Part shown: positions 7,461-14,944 of the stretch, piece by piece
Position numbering within the stretch: position 1 is the stretch's first letter
How the letters are laid out: every line of letters begins with the position of its first letter
Assembly: GCA_964651395.1 (NCBI GenBank)
Contig: CAZYXZ010000006.1
Location: forward strand, 1-63,585
Direction of reading: 5' to 3'
From: CAZYXZ01 sp964651395
GTDB lineage: Bacteria > Actinomycetota > Actinomycetes > BP-191
DNA: 63,585 nt
The notes under the pieces: model-generated
What the model saw: the letters and a program-made list of their open reading frames with translations, nothing else
Told to the model about the DNA's origin: nothing
Database searches by the model: none
Position numbers and translations under genes: made by a program

Positions 7461-9322
7461 CAGCGCTCCATCACGACGGTGACCAGGTCCGGTGCCACGA
7501 GCGGCTGCGACCGGATCACCGGCGCCGCGCGGCCGTCCGGCTCGCGCAGCTCGAGGTGCAGCGTGATCGACTTGCCCGGATCGATCTCGAGGAAAGAGGA
7601 GAACACGGAGTGGCCGCGCTCCGTCTCCACCTCCATGAGCGTCTCCGTCTCGCCGAGCACCAGGGGCGTGCCGGGCACGCCCTGCAGCCGCGCGAAGTCG
7701 ACGTCACCGACGGCTGCACGCTCCAGGGTCGCACCGATGCCCGCGAAGACGGACACGTAGAGCCGGTTCTGGCCCAGCGGGTACTCGTCCTCCTCGCGCA
7801 GGTCGGGCCGCGCCGTGACGTACGCCGGCAGCCCGCGCGCCGGCGCCGTGTTGCGGAGGGTCACGTCGACGACGGCCCGCCCCGTGCCGTCGGGCATCCG
7901 GCGGAACGAGTAACGGATCTCGCGGCGGAGGTAGAAGTCGAGCTTCGTCCCGCCGGCGTTGTTCACGGCGACCTGCAGGTACGGCCCCGGCGTGGTCGGC
8001 ACGGCTCCGGAGATCGGCAGCGTCAGGAGCACGTCCTGGATGGCGGGCTCGTTGCTGGCCATCTGGATGTGACCCTCACCGACGGCCCGGCCCAGCGCCT
8101 CGAGCAGGCGCACCGGGTCACCGCCACCCGTGAGCGCCCGGTACGCCGCCTCCGCGACGCCGATGAAGAAGGCGTCCCGGTCGTCCTCGTCCTCGAAGCG
8201 CGCGTAGGCGTCACGCATGGTGGCGGCCACGATGCCTGCGCCGTCGATGCGCGTGCCGTCGGGCAACGTGGCCGGACCCGTGGCGTCGAGCAGGTAGCCG
8301 AGCCCCACGGGGTCGATCGCGATCGTCCCGTCGACGCTGACTCCGCTCTGCCGCCGGTACAGCTCAGTGATCACCGTGTTGGTGTACGGGAAGTGCGGGC
8401 TCATGTTCGCGTTGAGCCAGAACGAGTCGGCCTCGAACCTGCGGTACCGCGCAGCGAAGTCGACGGCGACCGGCACGACGCGTCCCGGCACCGACTTGAG
8501 ATCGATGTTCGGGCCGACGTGCTCGAGGCTCAACCGGCCCTGGTCGGCCCGCACGATGGCGTACGAGCCGATCAGGCCGCCGGCGCCGCGTGACTCGGCG
8601 TTGTTCTGCACCGCGAGGAAGTAGCGCCGCGGTCCGCTGCCGCCCAGCATGCGCGGCGCGACCGTCAGCGCGGACACCGCCGTACGCGAGGACGCGGCGA
8701 AGCGGTCCAGCTCGGTCAGCAGCTCCCGTCGTGCCGCGCCCAGCGCGCCCACCGTCCAGCGCGGACTGAGGCGATCGACGCGCTCGCGCAGCGACCCGAG
8801 CCGGTCCGCCGCTCGCGCGAGCGGGGGACGTGCGCGCTCGAGCGCCGGTACGGAGATCCGATCGCCCGCCGGGCGCAGCGTCGTCGGGGCCAGCTCGCCG
8901 GCGGCCGTCACCAGATCGGGGAGGACCTGGTGGGTCAGCTCGTCGGCGACGTCGGCGAGCTCGGCCGCGGTCCGGAACGTGCTGCCGAGGATGGGTACCT
9001 TCGCGTAGATCCGCCAGACCGGGTCACCGGTGAGCCGCTTGGCGCGCGCGGTCCGCGGCTGCAGCGCGGCCACGAGGTTGCGCAGGGCGCCCGTGTCACC
9101 GTCCTGGACCGTGGCCTCGACCGCCCCCACCGCGGTGCGCGCCTGCAGCAGCTCGCTGCGCGCCATGCGACCACGCAGGCCGACCCAGACCAGGCTCAAC
9201 AGGAAGAAAGAGAGCAGAACCGCCGCGACGAGAAACGCCGGCCGGCGACGACCTAGGAGTCGGCTAGCCAGTGACGGAGACGTGCACGACGCGCGAGACG
9301 GCGCGGGCGTAGTTGCCCTCAC
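7460..9322 (-). CDS. DUF4012 domain membrane protein
   Basis: About 620 residues: one N-terminal transmembrane helix (RRPAFLVAAVLLSFFLLSL) after a short basic tail, then a long extracytoplasmic region with the DUF4012 signature around YFLAVQNNAESRGAGGLIG. DUF4012 proteins are common in actinobacterial polysaccharide loci but their biochemical role is not established. The start is uncertain. GTG 9322, the best canonical codon, overlaps the upstream gene by about 60 bp; GTG 9382 would add 20 residues of unlikely sequence; a CTG at 9271 gives the most natural N-terminus. The stop overlaps the start of the WbaP-like gene. Inferred role: surface glycan assembly, export or anchoring. Confidence 0.8.
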   Translation of the reverse strand: MRATTPAPSRASCTSPSLASRLLGRRRPAFLVAAVLLSFFLLSLVWVGLRGRMARSELLQARTAVGAVEATVQDGDTGALRNLVAALQPRTARAKRLTGDPVWRIYAKVPILGSTFRTAAELADVADELTHQVLPDLVTAAGELAPTTLRPAGDRISVPALERARPPLARAADRLGSLRERVDRLSPRWTVGALGAARRELLTELDRFAASSRTAVSALTVAPRMLGGSGPRRYFLAVQNNAESRGAGGLIGSYAIVRADQGRLSLEHVGPNIDLKSVPGRVVPVAVDFAARYRRFEADSFWLNANMSPHFPYTNTVITELYRRQSGVSVDGTIAIDPVGLGYLLDATGPATLPDGTRIDGAGIVAATMRDAYARFEDEDDRDAFFIGVAEAAYRALTGGGDPVRLLEALGRAVGEGHIQMASNEPAIQDVLLTLPISGAVPTTPGPYLQVAVNNAGGTKLDFYLRREIRYSFRRMPDGTGRAVVDVTLRNTAPARGLPAYVTARPDLREEDEYPLGQNRLYVSVFAGIGATLERAAVGDVDFARLQGVPGTPLVLGETETLMEVETERGHSVFSSFLEIDPGKSITLHLELREPDGRAAPVIRSQPLVAPDLVTVVMER

Positions 9323-9677
9323 CCGAGAAGACCACCAGGAAGTCGGTCGTCTGGTTGCGCGCCACCTTGAAGCCGTGACCACCCGCGGCGTTGGTCACCG
9401 TCTGCGTGAGATAGGTGAACGGATTGCCGTGGACGGTGCGGGTGAACAGGCCGACCCGGCCGCCCGGGAGACCGCAGCCGTTGCGCGTGAGGTTGCCGCC
9501 GACGGAGAAGACCTGACCGGCCTTCACGGTCACGAACTCCGTGAAGAGCGAGATGCGCGGGTTGTTGGGCGGATACGGGCAGATGTTGGGCGGGATCGAC
9601 GCCGAGGCAGGCGCCATCCATGCGGTGGCAGCCACTGCGGTGGCAGCCGCCACCAGGCTCAGCTTGCGCGCTCGCAT
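9264..9677 (-). CDS. Small secreted protein
   Basis: A 137-residue protein with a clear Sec signal peptide (basic MRARK, then an Ala/Val-rich core, cleavage likely after ASA near 26). The mature part has two cysteines (NICPYPP and TRNGCGLPGG), and short beta-rich segments such as FTEFVTVKAGQVFSVGG suggest an Ig-like beta-sandwich. I do not recognise the family. It is the first gene of the minus-strand exopolysaccharide operon, with a good ribosome binding site (GGAG, 4 nt before ATG) and a promoter at 9728-9758. Location suggests a role near the exported glycan, but nothing in the sequence proves it. Confidence 0.72.
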   Translation of the reverse strand: MRARKLSLVAAATAVAATAWMAPASASIPPNICPYPPNNPRISLFTEFVTVKAGQVFSVGGNLTRNGCGLPGGRVGLFTRTVHGNPFTYLTQTVTNAAGGHGFKVARNQTTDFLVVFSGEGNYARAVSRVVHVSVTG

Positions 9678-9727
9678 GGTGCTCCTGTCGTTCGGGCGTA
9701 CGGCCGGGCGACCCCCTACACCAGGTC

Positions 9728-9758
9728 AGCCTACTCAAGTGCGGCTTCGCAGGGTCAA
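9728..9758 (-). promoter_or_regulatory. Promoter of the exopolysaccharide operon
   Basis: On the minus strand TTGACC (9758-9753) and TAGGCT (9733-9728) are 19 nt apart, giving a leader of about 40-50 nt before ATG 9677. The 12-mer shared with 5335-5346 overlaps the -35 box. Confidence 0.45.
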
Positions 9759-10131
9759 GTATTCGGGTTTCTGGCGTGTGAAAAGTCCGCCGCCGTCGTA
9801 CCGTGACCGCACACGGGAGAGGAGGTGGTCCGATTCATGCACGAACAACGGACGCGTGAGGTGGCTGTCCGCTAGCCGCTGGACTGCTCCGGATCCGACG
9901 GACGCCTCCGGCGTCGGGCGGAATACCGAACAGACACCGCGCCCCCGGGTGCCGGCCTTCGTCCACGCCGGCATGTGTCCTCGTGACACGACCCGGGGGT
10001 CGTCTGTGTCCGGAGGCCCCTGACGGATGTGCGCAGAAATGGTCCGTTCGTGTCATGCGCCGCGCCCACCCGCGTTCCTACTGTGGCGGTGACCCGCAAC
10101 CTGCGGGGCCTTGACCCGTCTCGGAGACCCC
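9759..10131. other. Intergenic stretch without a recognised gene
   Basis: Between the exopolysaccharide operon promoter and the GGDEF-EAL gene I find no gene with plausible start, ribosome site or family. Short hairpins (for example GACGCC/GGCGTC near 9900) are unremarkable. I looked for a cyclic-di-GMP riboswitch because of the downstream gene and saw no matching core. Confidence 0.4.
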
Positions 10132-11502
10132 GTGGGTATCCCCAGCCGTGCACGTCGCGCATGGACCAGCCGCCTCGGCGGCGGCGCGCCACAACGCCCG
10201 GCCGGCTGCGACGAGCTCACCGGGCTGCCCGACCGCTCGGCGTTCCGCAGGCAGACGACCTCCGTGCTGGCCCGCGCGAGGGACCGCGGCAACTCGGTGG
10301 CGCTCATCTACCTCGACCTCGACGGCTTCCACCAGGTCAACGACAGCTTCACGCATGACGGCGGCGACGAGCTGCTCCGTTCCGTGAGCCGCCGCCTGCA
10401 GGGGGGCCTGCGCGAAGGTGCCACGGTGGGTCGCATGGGCGGCGACGAGTTCGCGCTGATCTTCGAAGACGTGACCGTCGGCGCGGTCCTCGCGATCGCC
10501 GACCGGCTCCAACGCGAGCTCGCCGCGCCTCACCACGTGGACGGGTCGGACGTGCACTCGTCCGCATCGATCGGCATTGCCATGAGCGCCCCGGGCGAGA
10601 AGACCGAGCCGGAGCTGCTGCGCGACGCCGATGCCGCGCTCTGCCGCGCCAAGGACCGGGGGAAGGACCGCGTCGAGCTCTTCGACAGCTCGATGCGCGG
10701 TGTGACGTCACGCCGCCTCGCGCTGCGCAACGCGCTGCACGCCGCGGTGGAACGGCAGGAGTTCCGCGTCCACTACCAGCCGGAGATCGACCTCACGTCG
10801 GGAGCGATCGTCGGCGCGGAGGCGCTGGTGCGCTGGCAGCGCACGCCCGACGACCTGGTCCCCCCTGGGGAGTTCATCCCGCTGGCGGAGGAGTCCGGCC
10901 TGATCGAGGTGATCGGCGACTGGGTCCTCGGTGAGGCCGTGCACCAGGCGGCGCGCTGGGCCCGCGAACGGCCGGGCGCGGCGCTGACCGTGTGGGTGAA
11001 CCTCGCGGCCCGGCAGTTCGCGCAGGCCGGCCTCGTCGACGCCGTGCGCGAGCACCTCCGTGGCGCGGGCCTCGCCGCGGAGCACCTCGGCCTGGAGATC
11101 ACGGAGTCCGCGCTGCTGGAGGACTCGGAGGGCGTCGTACGGAGGCTTCAGGAGCTGAAGGCGCTCGGCGTGCGCATCGCCGTCGACGACTTCGGGACCG
11201 GATACTCGTCGCTGAACTACCTCAAGCGCCTGCCCGTGGACGCGGTGAAGATCGACCGGAGCTTCGTCGCGGGGCTCGGCACCAACGCCGACGACTCCGC
11301 GATCGTCGGTGCGATCGTCGGCATGGCGCGGGCGCTGCGCCTCACCTCGATCGCCGAGGGCGTCGAGACGGAGGAACAGCTCGCGGAGCTGCGCGCGCTG
11401 GGCTGTGACAGCGCCCAGGGCTACCTCTTCGCGACCCCCCAGCCGCGCCTGGCGATGGAACCCTCGTTCGCGCCGGCTACTTCCCCAACAGGCTACGGCT
11501 GA
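10132..11502 (+). CDS. GGDEF-EAL cyclic-di-GMP enzyme without sensor domain
   Basis: About 456 residues: a short basic N-terminus, a GGDEF domain beginning CDELTGLPDRSAFRRQ, then an EAL domain. The diguanylate cyclase signature GGDEF is intact (RMGGDEFALIF), but the RxxD inhibitory site just before it is absent (sequence REGATVGRM). The phosphodiesterase residues are all present: AEALVRW, NLAARQF, LEITES, DDFGTGYSS, VKIDRSF, IAEGVE and CDSAQGY. Both making and degrading c-di-GMP are therefore possible. No PAS, HAMP or membrane segment precedes the domains, so control must come from elsewhere. GTG 10132 has GGAG 6 nt upstream. The 3' end overlaps the convergent acyl-CoA dehydrogenase gene by 26 bp. 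Confidence 0.92.
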   Translation: MGIPSRARRAWTSRLGGGAPQRPAGCDELTGLPDRSAFRRQTTSVLARARDRGNSVALIYLDLDGFHQVNDSFTHDGGDELLRSVSRRLQGGLREGATVGRMGGDEFALIFEDVTVGAVLAIADRLQRELAAPHHVDGSDVHSSASIGIAMSAPGEKTEPELLRDADAALCRAKDRGKDRVELFDSSMRGVTSRRLALRNALHAAVERQEFRVHYQPEIDLTSGAIVGAEALVRWQRTPDDLVPPGEFIPLAEESGLIEVIGDWVLGEAVHQAARWARERPGAALTVWVNLAARQFAQAGLVDAVREHLRGAGLAAEHLGLEITESALLEDSEGVVRRLQELKALGVRIAVDDFGTGYSSLNYLKRLPVDAVKIDRSFVAGLGTNADDSAIVGAIVGMARALRLTSIAEGVETEEQLAELRALGCDSAQGYLFATPQPRLAMEPSFAPATSPTGYG

Positions 11503-12631
11503 TGATCATCTTCTGGATCTCGGTAGTGCCACCGCCGAGCGAGGTCAGCTTGGAGTCGCGCAGGGCGCGCTCGGCACCGAAGTCCTTCAGATACCCGTAG
11601 CCACCGTGGATCTGGATCGCCTCCAGCGCGTTCTTGACCCCCAGGTCCCCGACCAGCGTCTTGGCGATCGAGGCCTCGACCATGTGCTCGAGCCCTTCCT
11701 GCTTCAGCCACGCCGCGCGGTAGACCGCCATGCGGCAGACCTCCAGGTTGATCTTCATGTCGGCCAGCTTGTGGGCGATGGCCTGGAAGCTCGCGATCGG
11801 CTGGCCGAACTGCTTGCGCTCCTTGGCGTACCGGATCGCCTGGTCGAGGGTGGCCTTCATCCCGCCGACGCTCCCCGCGAGCATCACGGTGCGTTCCCAG
11901 TCGAAGCACTCGAACGCGATACGCCAGAGTGCCTCGCCCTCGGGGCCGAGCATGCTGTCCGCTGGCACCCGCAGGTCCGTGAAGAAGAGCTCGGCGGTGG
12001 GCGACGAGCGGCAGCCCAGCTTGTCCAGCTCCCGTCCTACGGTGAACCCCGGCGTGCTCGTCTCGACGATGAACGCCGAGCAGCTGCTGCCTGGTCCCGC
12101 GTCGGGATCGGTGCGCGCCAGCACGATGCAGGTCTTGGCGATCGGTCCGTTCGTGATGAAGATCTTCGAGCCGTTGATGACCCAGTCGTCGCCGTCACGC
12201 TCGGCGCGTGTCTTGATCGATCCCGCGTCGCTGCCCGCCTCCGGCTCGGTCGAGGCCCACGAGCCGACGTTGCTGCCGTCACAGAGCGCCGGGAGGTATC
12301 GCCGCTTCTGCTCCTCGGTCCCGTGCAGCTCGATCGGCTTGCTGCCGATCACCCAGTGCGCGCCGAGGGAGAGCACCAGCCCGCCGTCGTGACCGCCTTC
12401 GCCGATCGCCTCGTTGGCGATGCAGCAGTCGATGATCGAGCCGCCGGCCCCGCCGTACTCCTCGGCGATCGGCAGGCCGGTGATGCCGTTGGCCGCGAGT
12501 GCCTTCCACACGCTGTCGTCCCAGCGGCCTTCCTTGTCCCGATCGGCGGCCCCGGGGGCGACGACGTCCTGCGCCATCGCTTTCACGCTCGCGTGGAAGG
12601 CCTGCTGCTCCGGGGTGAACGTGAAGTCCAT
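11477..12631 (-). CDS. Acyl-CoA dehydrogenase family protein
   Basis: A 384-residue flavoprotein of the acyl-CoA dehydrogenase family, which forms the alpha,beta double bond in acyl-CoA with FAD. The N-terminal helical domain has GLPIAEEYGGAGGS, the middle beta domain WASTEPEAGSDAGSIKT and VINGSKIFITNG, and the C-terminal helices AIQIHGGYGYLKDFG and RDSKLTSLGGGTTEIQK. Where medium-chain enzymes have the catalytic Glu in YEGT, this protein has GGGT. The base must then sit elsewhere, as in isovaleryl-type enzymes, or the substrate is unusual. Its ATG overlaps the stop of the 33-residue membrane peptide gene (TGATG), so the two are coupled. Confidence 0.92.
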   Translation of the reverse strand: MDFTFTPEQQAFHASVKAMAQDVVAPGAADRDKEGRWDDSVWKALAANGITGLPIAEEYGGAGGSIIDCCIANEAIGEGGHDGGLVLSLGAHWVIGSKPIELHGTEEQKRRYLPALCDGSNVGSWASTEPEAGSDAGSIKTRAERDGDDWVINGSKIFITNGPIAKTCIVLARTDPDAGPGSSCSAFIVETSTPGFTVGRELDKLGCRSSPTAELFFTDLRVPADSMLGPEGEALWRIAFECFDWERTVMLAGSVGGMKATLDQAIRYAKERKQFGQPIASFQAIAHKLADMKINLEVCRMAVYRAAWLKQEGLEHMVEASIAKTLVGDLGVKNALEAIQIHGGYGYLKDFGAERALRDSKLTSLGGGTTEIQKMIISRSLLGK

Positions 12632-12732
12632 CAGCGTCCCGATCGGTAGAGGCGTACGGCGACGAGCGCGGCGCCCACGGCGACAGCAGCGGCCGTGCCG
12701 GAAAGCACCAATACCGCCACGTTCTCGAGCAT
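12631..12732 (-). CDS. 33-residue single-span membrane peptide
   Basis: A very short gene, MLENVAVLVLSGTAAAVAVG... ending YRSGR: a short acidic N-terminus, one hydrophobic span of about 25 residues and a basic tail, which predicts N-out/C-in insertion. Support that it is real: its TGA overlaps the acyl-CoA dehydrogenase ATG by one base, and TACGCT lies 6 nt before its ATG exactly as in the other leaderless genes of this window. It would be the first cistron of the acyl-CoA dehydrogenase transcript. Function unknown; it could anchor or regulate the dehydrogenase, or serve to deliver ribosomes to it. Confidence 0.6.
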   Translation of the reverse strand: MLENVAVLVLSGTAAAVAVGAALVAVRLYRSGR

Positions 12733-12738
12733 CTGCGC

Positions 12739-12744
12739 AGCGTA
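12739..12744 (-). promoter_or_regulatory. Leaderless -10 box for the membrane peptide/acyl-CoA dehydrogenase operon
   Basis: On the minus strand TACGCT is followed by GCGCAG and ATG 12732. The six-nt spacing matches the other leaderless promoters here. Confidence 0.5.
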
Positions 12745-12867
12745 CCGACTACGGAGAGTGACCCACTGGGACCCCCCGGAAATGATCAGCGTTCGCCATG
12801 TTGCCGGCACGCGGACCCGACGACCCTTCATGAGTCCCACTCGGGACCATTCCTGAAGGAGTACTAG

Positions 12868-13491
12868 ATGGCCCAGCGAGCCGCCCTCGGCACCCGCGCG
12901 AAGGTCCTGACGACAGTGGTTGCCATCGGTGCTGCAGCCGCGGTCGCCGGCCTCGGCACGTTCGGCACGTTCACCAGCACCACCAGCGCCTCGACCGATG
13001 TCGACAGCGGTCGCGTCGTCATCGCACTCGGCGCCGTCGGCGCCGCCAACCGCCTGACCGTCGCCGCCACGGACATCGTCCCGGGCGACACGATGCAGCG
13101 CGCGTTCACCCTGTCGAGCGCCAACACCACGGACGACCTGTCCGCGATCACGCTCACCACGACGGCCCCCACCTCGTCGCTGCTCGACACCGATGCGACG
13201 CAGGGCCTGCAGATGGTGATCCAGGACTGCGCGATCCCGTGGGTGGAGGCCGGCGTCGCGCCGGCGTACACCTACACGTGCGTCCCCGGCGCGAGCACTG
13301 TCCTGGCCAGCACGCCGGTGATCGGTTCGAACCTGGCACTGAGCGGCCTCGGCTCCCTCGTCGCTGGCGCCAGCGACAACCTGCGGCTGACCCTGACGCT
13401 GCCGTCGACCGCCGGCAACACCCTGCAGAACCTCGCGAGCACGATCCAGTTCGCGTTCACCGGCACCCAGCGCGCGGCCACCAACAAGTAG
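12868..13491 (+). CDS. TasA/CalY-like exported matrix protein
   Basis: A 207-residue exported protein. The N-terminus has a basic start (MAQRAALGTRAK), a hydrophobic core and then GTFGTFTSTTSAS, resembling the alternate signal peptides processed by SipW-type signal peptidases. The mature part is beta-rich with VDSGRVVIALG, DIVPGDTMQRAF, and a late pair of Cys (IQDCAIPW, YTCVPG), the general layout of the TasA/CalY/camelysin group of fibre-forming matrix proteins. A good ribosome site (AAGGAG) precedes ATG. Next come a 19-bp hairpin and the SipW-like peptidase gene. Inferred role: secreted, possibly polymerising, surface or biofilm protein. The family call rests on motif and context. Confidence 0.75.
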   Translation: MAQRAALGTRAKVLTTVVAIGAAAAVAGLGTFGTFTSTTSASTDVDSGRVVIALGAVGAANRLTVAATDIVPGDTMQRAFTLSSANTTDDLSAITLTTTAPTSSLLDTDATQGLQMVIQDCAIPWVEAGVAPAYTYTCVPGASTVLASTPVIGSNLALSGLGSLVAGASDNLRLTLTLPSTAGNTLQNLASTIQFAFTGTQRAATNK

Positions 13492-13507
13492 CCCAGCGCT
13501 CATCGCC

Positions 13508-13547
13508 CTCAAGGGTGGGAACCGCGACCGCGGTTCCCACCCTTGAG
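13508..13547 (+). terminator. Perfect 19-bp inverted repeat between tasA-like and sipW-like genes
   Basis: Arms at 13508-13526 and 13529-13547 are perfectly complementary with a 2-base centre; in RNA this gives an 18-bp stem with a four-base loop. There is no T run. It may act as a partial terminator or 3' mRNA stabiliser that lets much more exported protein than peptidase be made. Confidence 0.7.
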
Positions 13548-13570
13548 CCGGTTAGGAGAGGGAGGTCGCC

Positions 13571-14122
13571 GTGAGCACGCTCTTCCGCCCGCGCGGGTGG
13601 TGGTGGCGTGCGTCGCTGCGGGTCAGCGGACGGCTCGTCCGGGACGTGGCCTTCCTCTTCGCCGTCCTGCTCTTCCTCGGCATCGCGGTCGGTCCGCGCA
13701 CCGGCCACTACCGCACGGTCACGATGCTGACCGGCAGCATGAGTCCGGCGTACCCGCCGGGTTCGGTCGTCGTCGTCGTTCCGCAGCGCTCCGCCGAGGT
13801 CCGCGAAGGTCAGGTGCTCACCTTCGTCGCGCCGACGCCGGAGCGCCGGGTGGTGACCCACCGCGTCGTCGAGGTCGTCCGGACACAGCCGCGGGTCGTC
13901 GTGCGGACCAAGGGCGATGCCAACGCCGAGGCCGACCCGTGGCTGGCCGAGATCAGCGACGACGTCGTCTGGCGTGCGCGCGCCGACATCCCGATGCTCG
14001 GGACCGTCATCCGCATGCTGCGCGAGCCGTGGGTCGGCACGGCGCTGCTCTATGTCCTGCCAGGACTGCTGCTGAGCTGGCTGCTGGCCGGTGTCTGGCG
14101 CCGGCCGGCGCAGGTGGTCTGA
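13571..14122 (+). CDS. sipW: SipW-type signal peptidase I
   Basis: A 183-residue membrane signal peptidase of the ER/SipW (Ser-His) type. An N-terminal membrane helix (FLFAVLLFLGIAVG) precedes the catalytic serine motif MLTGSMSPAYPPGS near 57-70. The expected general-base position is histidine in RRVVTHRVVEVV, and KGDANAEADPW follows. The C-terminal helix (ALLYVLPGLLLSWLLAGVW) is also typical of SipW. Lys-type bacterial LepB has a Lys instead. SipW enzymes cleave the signal peptides of TasA-like proteins. Here the enzyme is flanked by two candidate substrates. GTG 13571 has GGAGG upstream. Confidence 0.92.
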   Translation: MSTLFRPRGWWWRASLRVSGRLVRDVAFLFAVLLFLGIAVGPRTGHYRTVTMLTGSMSPAYPPGSVVVVVPQRSAEVREGQVLTFVAPTPERRVVTHRVVEVVRTQPRVVVRTKGDANAEADPWLAEISDDVVWRARADIPMLGTVIRMLREPWVGTALLYVLPGLLLSWLLAGVWRRPAQVV

Positions 14123-14123
14123 C

Positions 14124-14534
14124 GTGTACCGGCGCACGCTCGTCCTCACCTTCGTCGGACTGCTGGCGACACCGGCGATCGCCTCGTTCACCAGCACGCC
14201 GACCCCGCCGAGCATGCCGATCAGCTCGGGGGCGATCAGCGCCCCGCCGGCGGCCAACGCGGTCGGGTCGTGCAACGGCACGCTCCAGGCGAAGGTCGTC
14301 GTCACGTGGACGATCACGCCGTCGACGTACGCGACCGGCTACACGATCCTGCGCAAGATCGCCGGGGTCTTCGTCCAGGTGGGCACGGTCAGCGGGCGCA
14401 ACACCCTGACGTTCACCAACACCGGCCTGGCGGTGCTGACCACGTACGAGTTCGTGGTGCGCGCGACGTACCAGAACTGGGTGAGCGTGAACTCCCCGAC
14501 CGCGTCCGCCACGACACCGGCACTCTGCCTCTAG
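14124..14534 (+). CDS. Exported fibronectin-III-like protein, probable SipW substrate
   Basis: A 136-residue protein beginning VYRRTLVLTFVGLLATPAIASFTSTPTP if split at its likely signal end: basic start, hydrophobic core, then SFTST, similar to TFTST in the TasA-like protein. The mature part resembles one fibronectin type III module (VVVTWTITPSTYATGYTILR, TLTFTNTGLAVLTTYEFVVRA). A Cys after the linker (GSCNGT) and one at the end (ALCL) could form a disulfide. GTG 14124 lies one base after the signal peptidase stop, so translation is coupled. Inferred role: accessory or minor component of the exported fibre or matrix. Confidence 0.7.
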   Translation: MYRRTLVLTFVGLLATPAIASFTSTPTPPSMPISSGAISAPPAANAVGSCNGTLQAKVVVTWTITPSTYATGYTILRKIAGVFVQVGTVSGRNTLTFTNTGLAVLTTYEFVVRATYQNWVSVNSPTASATTPALCL

Positions 14535-14562
14535 GACCAGCCTCGGAGCGCACAATGCGCGG

Positions 14563-14922
14563 ATGGACACTCTGCTCATCAAGGTGACCGCGGGCACGGA
14601 CGCGCCGGAACGGTGCTCGCAGGCGTTCACGGTGGCCGCCGTCGGCGTGGCCAGCGGACTGACCGTCTCGCTCTGGCTGACCGGTGAGTCCGCGTGGTTC
14701 GCACTGCCCGGGCGCGCGGCCGAGTTCCAGCTGCCCGAGGCGACCCCGCTGCCCGACCTGCTCGAGGCGGTCCTCGCCGGCGGCACCGTGACGTTGTGCA
14801 CGCAGTGCGCGGCGCGACGCGGCATCGGTCCGGAGGACGTCGTCCCCGGGATCCGTATCGCCGGGGCCCAGGCCTTCGTCGGCGAGGCGATGACCGACGG
14901 CACACAGGCCCTCGTCTACTGA
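14563..14922 (+). CDS. DsrE/DsrF-like family protein
   Basis: A 119-residue protein of the DsrE-like fold: MDTLLIKVTAGTDAPERCSQAFTVAAVG at the start (Rossmann-like strand and helix), a middle strand VSLWLTGESAWFAL, and VTLCTQCAARRGI near 83-95 with two cysteines three apart. DsrE proteins often handle sulfur through one conserved Cys; the CTQC pair may be redox active or bind metal. Weak leaderless signal: CACAAT lies 6 nt before ATG. It converges on lmeA. The partner is unknown. Confidence 0.75.
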   Translation: MDTLLIKVTAGTDAPERCSQAFTVAAVGVASGLTVSLWLTGESAWFALPGRAAEFQLPEATPLPDLLEAVLAGGTVTLCTQCAARRGIGPEDVVPGIRIAGAQAFVGEAMTDGTQALVY

Positions 14923-14944
14923 GAGCGGGCGGCTCTGCCGCGGG

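Noticed and set aside
9735..9989. 84-codon frame on the minus strand upstream of the exopolysaccharide operon
   Set aside because: No ribosome site or family, and it runs through the proposed promoter of the operon.
9759..10131. Cyclic-di-GMP riboswitch upstream of the GGDEF-EAL gene
   Set aside because: I searched for the GEMM core pattern and saw none; the hairpins present are short and common in GC-rich DNA.
14551..14565. CACAAT as a leaderless -10 for the DsrE-like gene
   Set aside because: Right distance (6 nt) but lacks the leading T of TANNNT, so not counted with the leaderless set.
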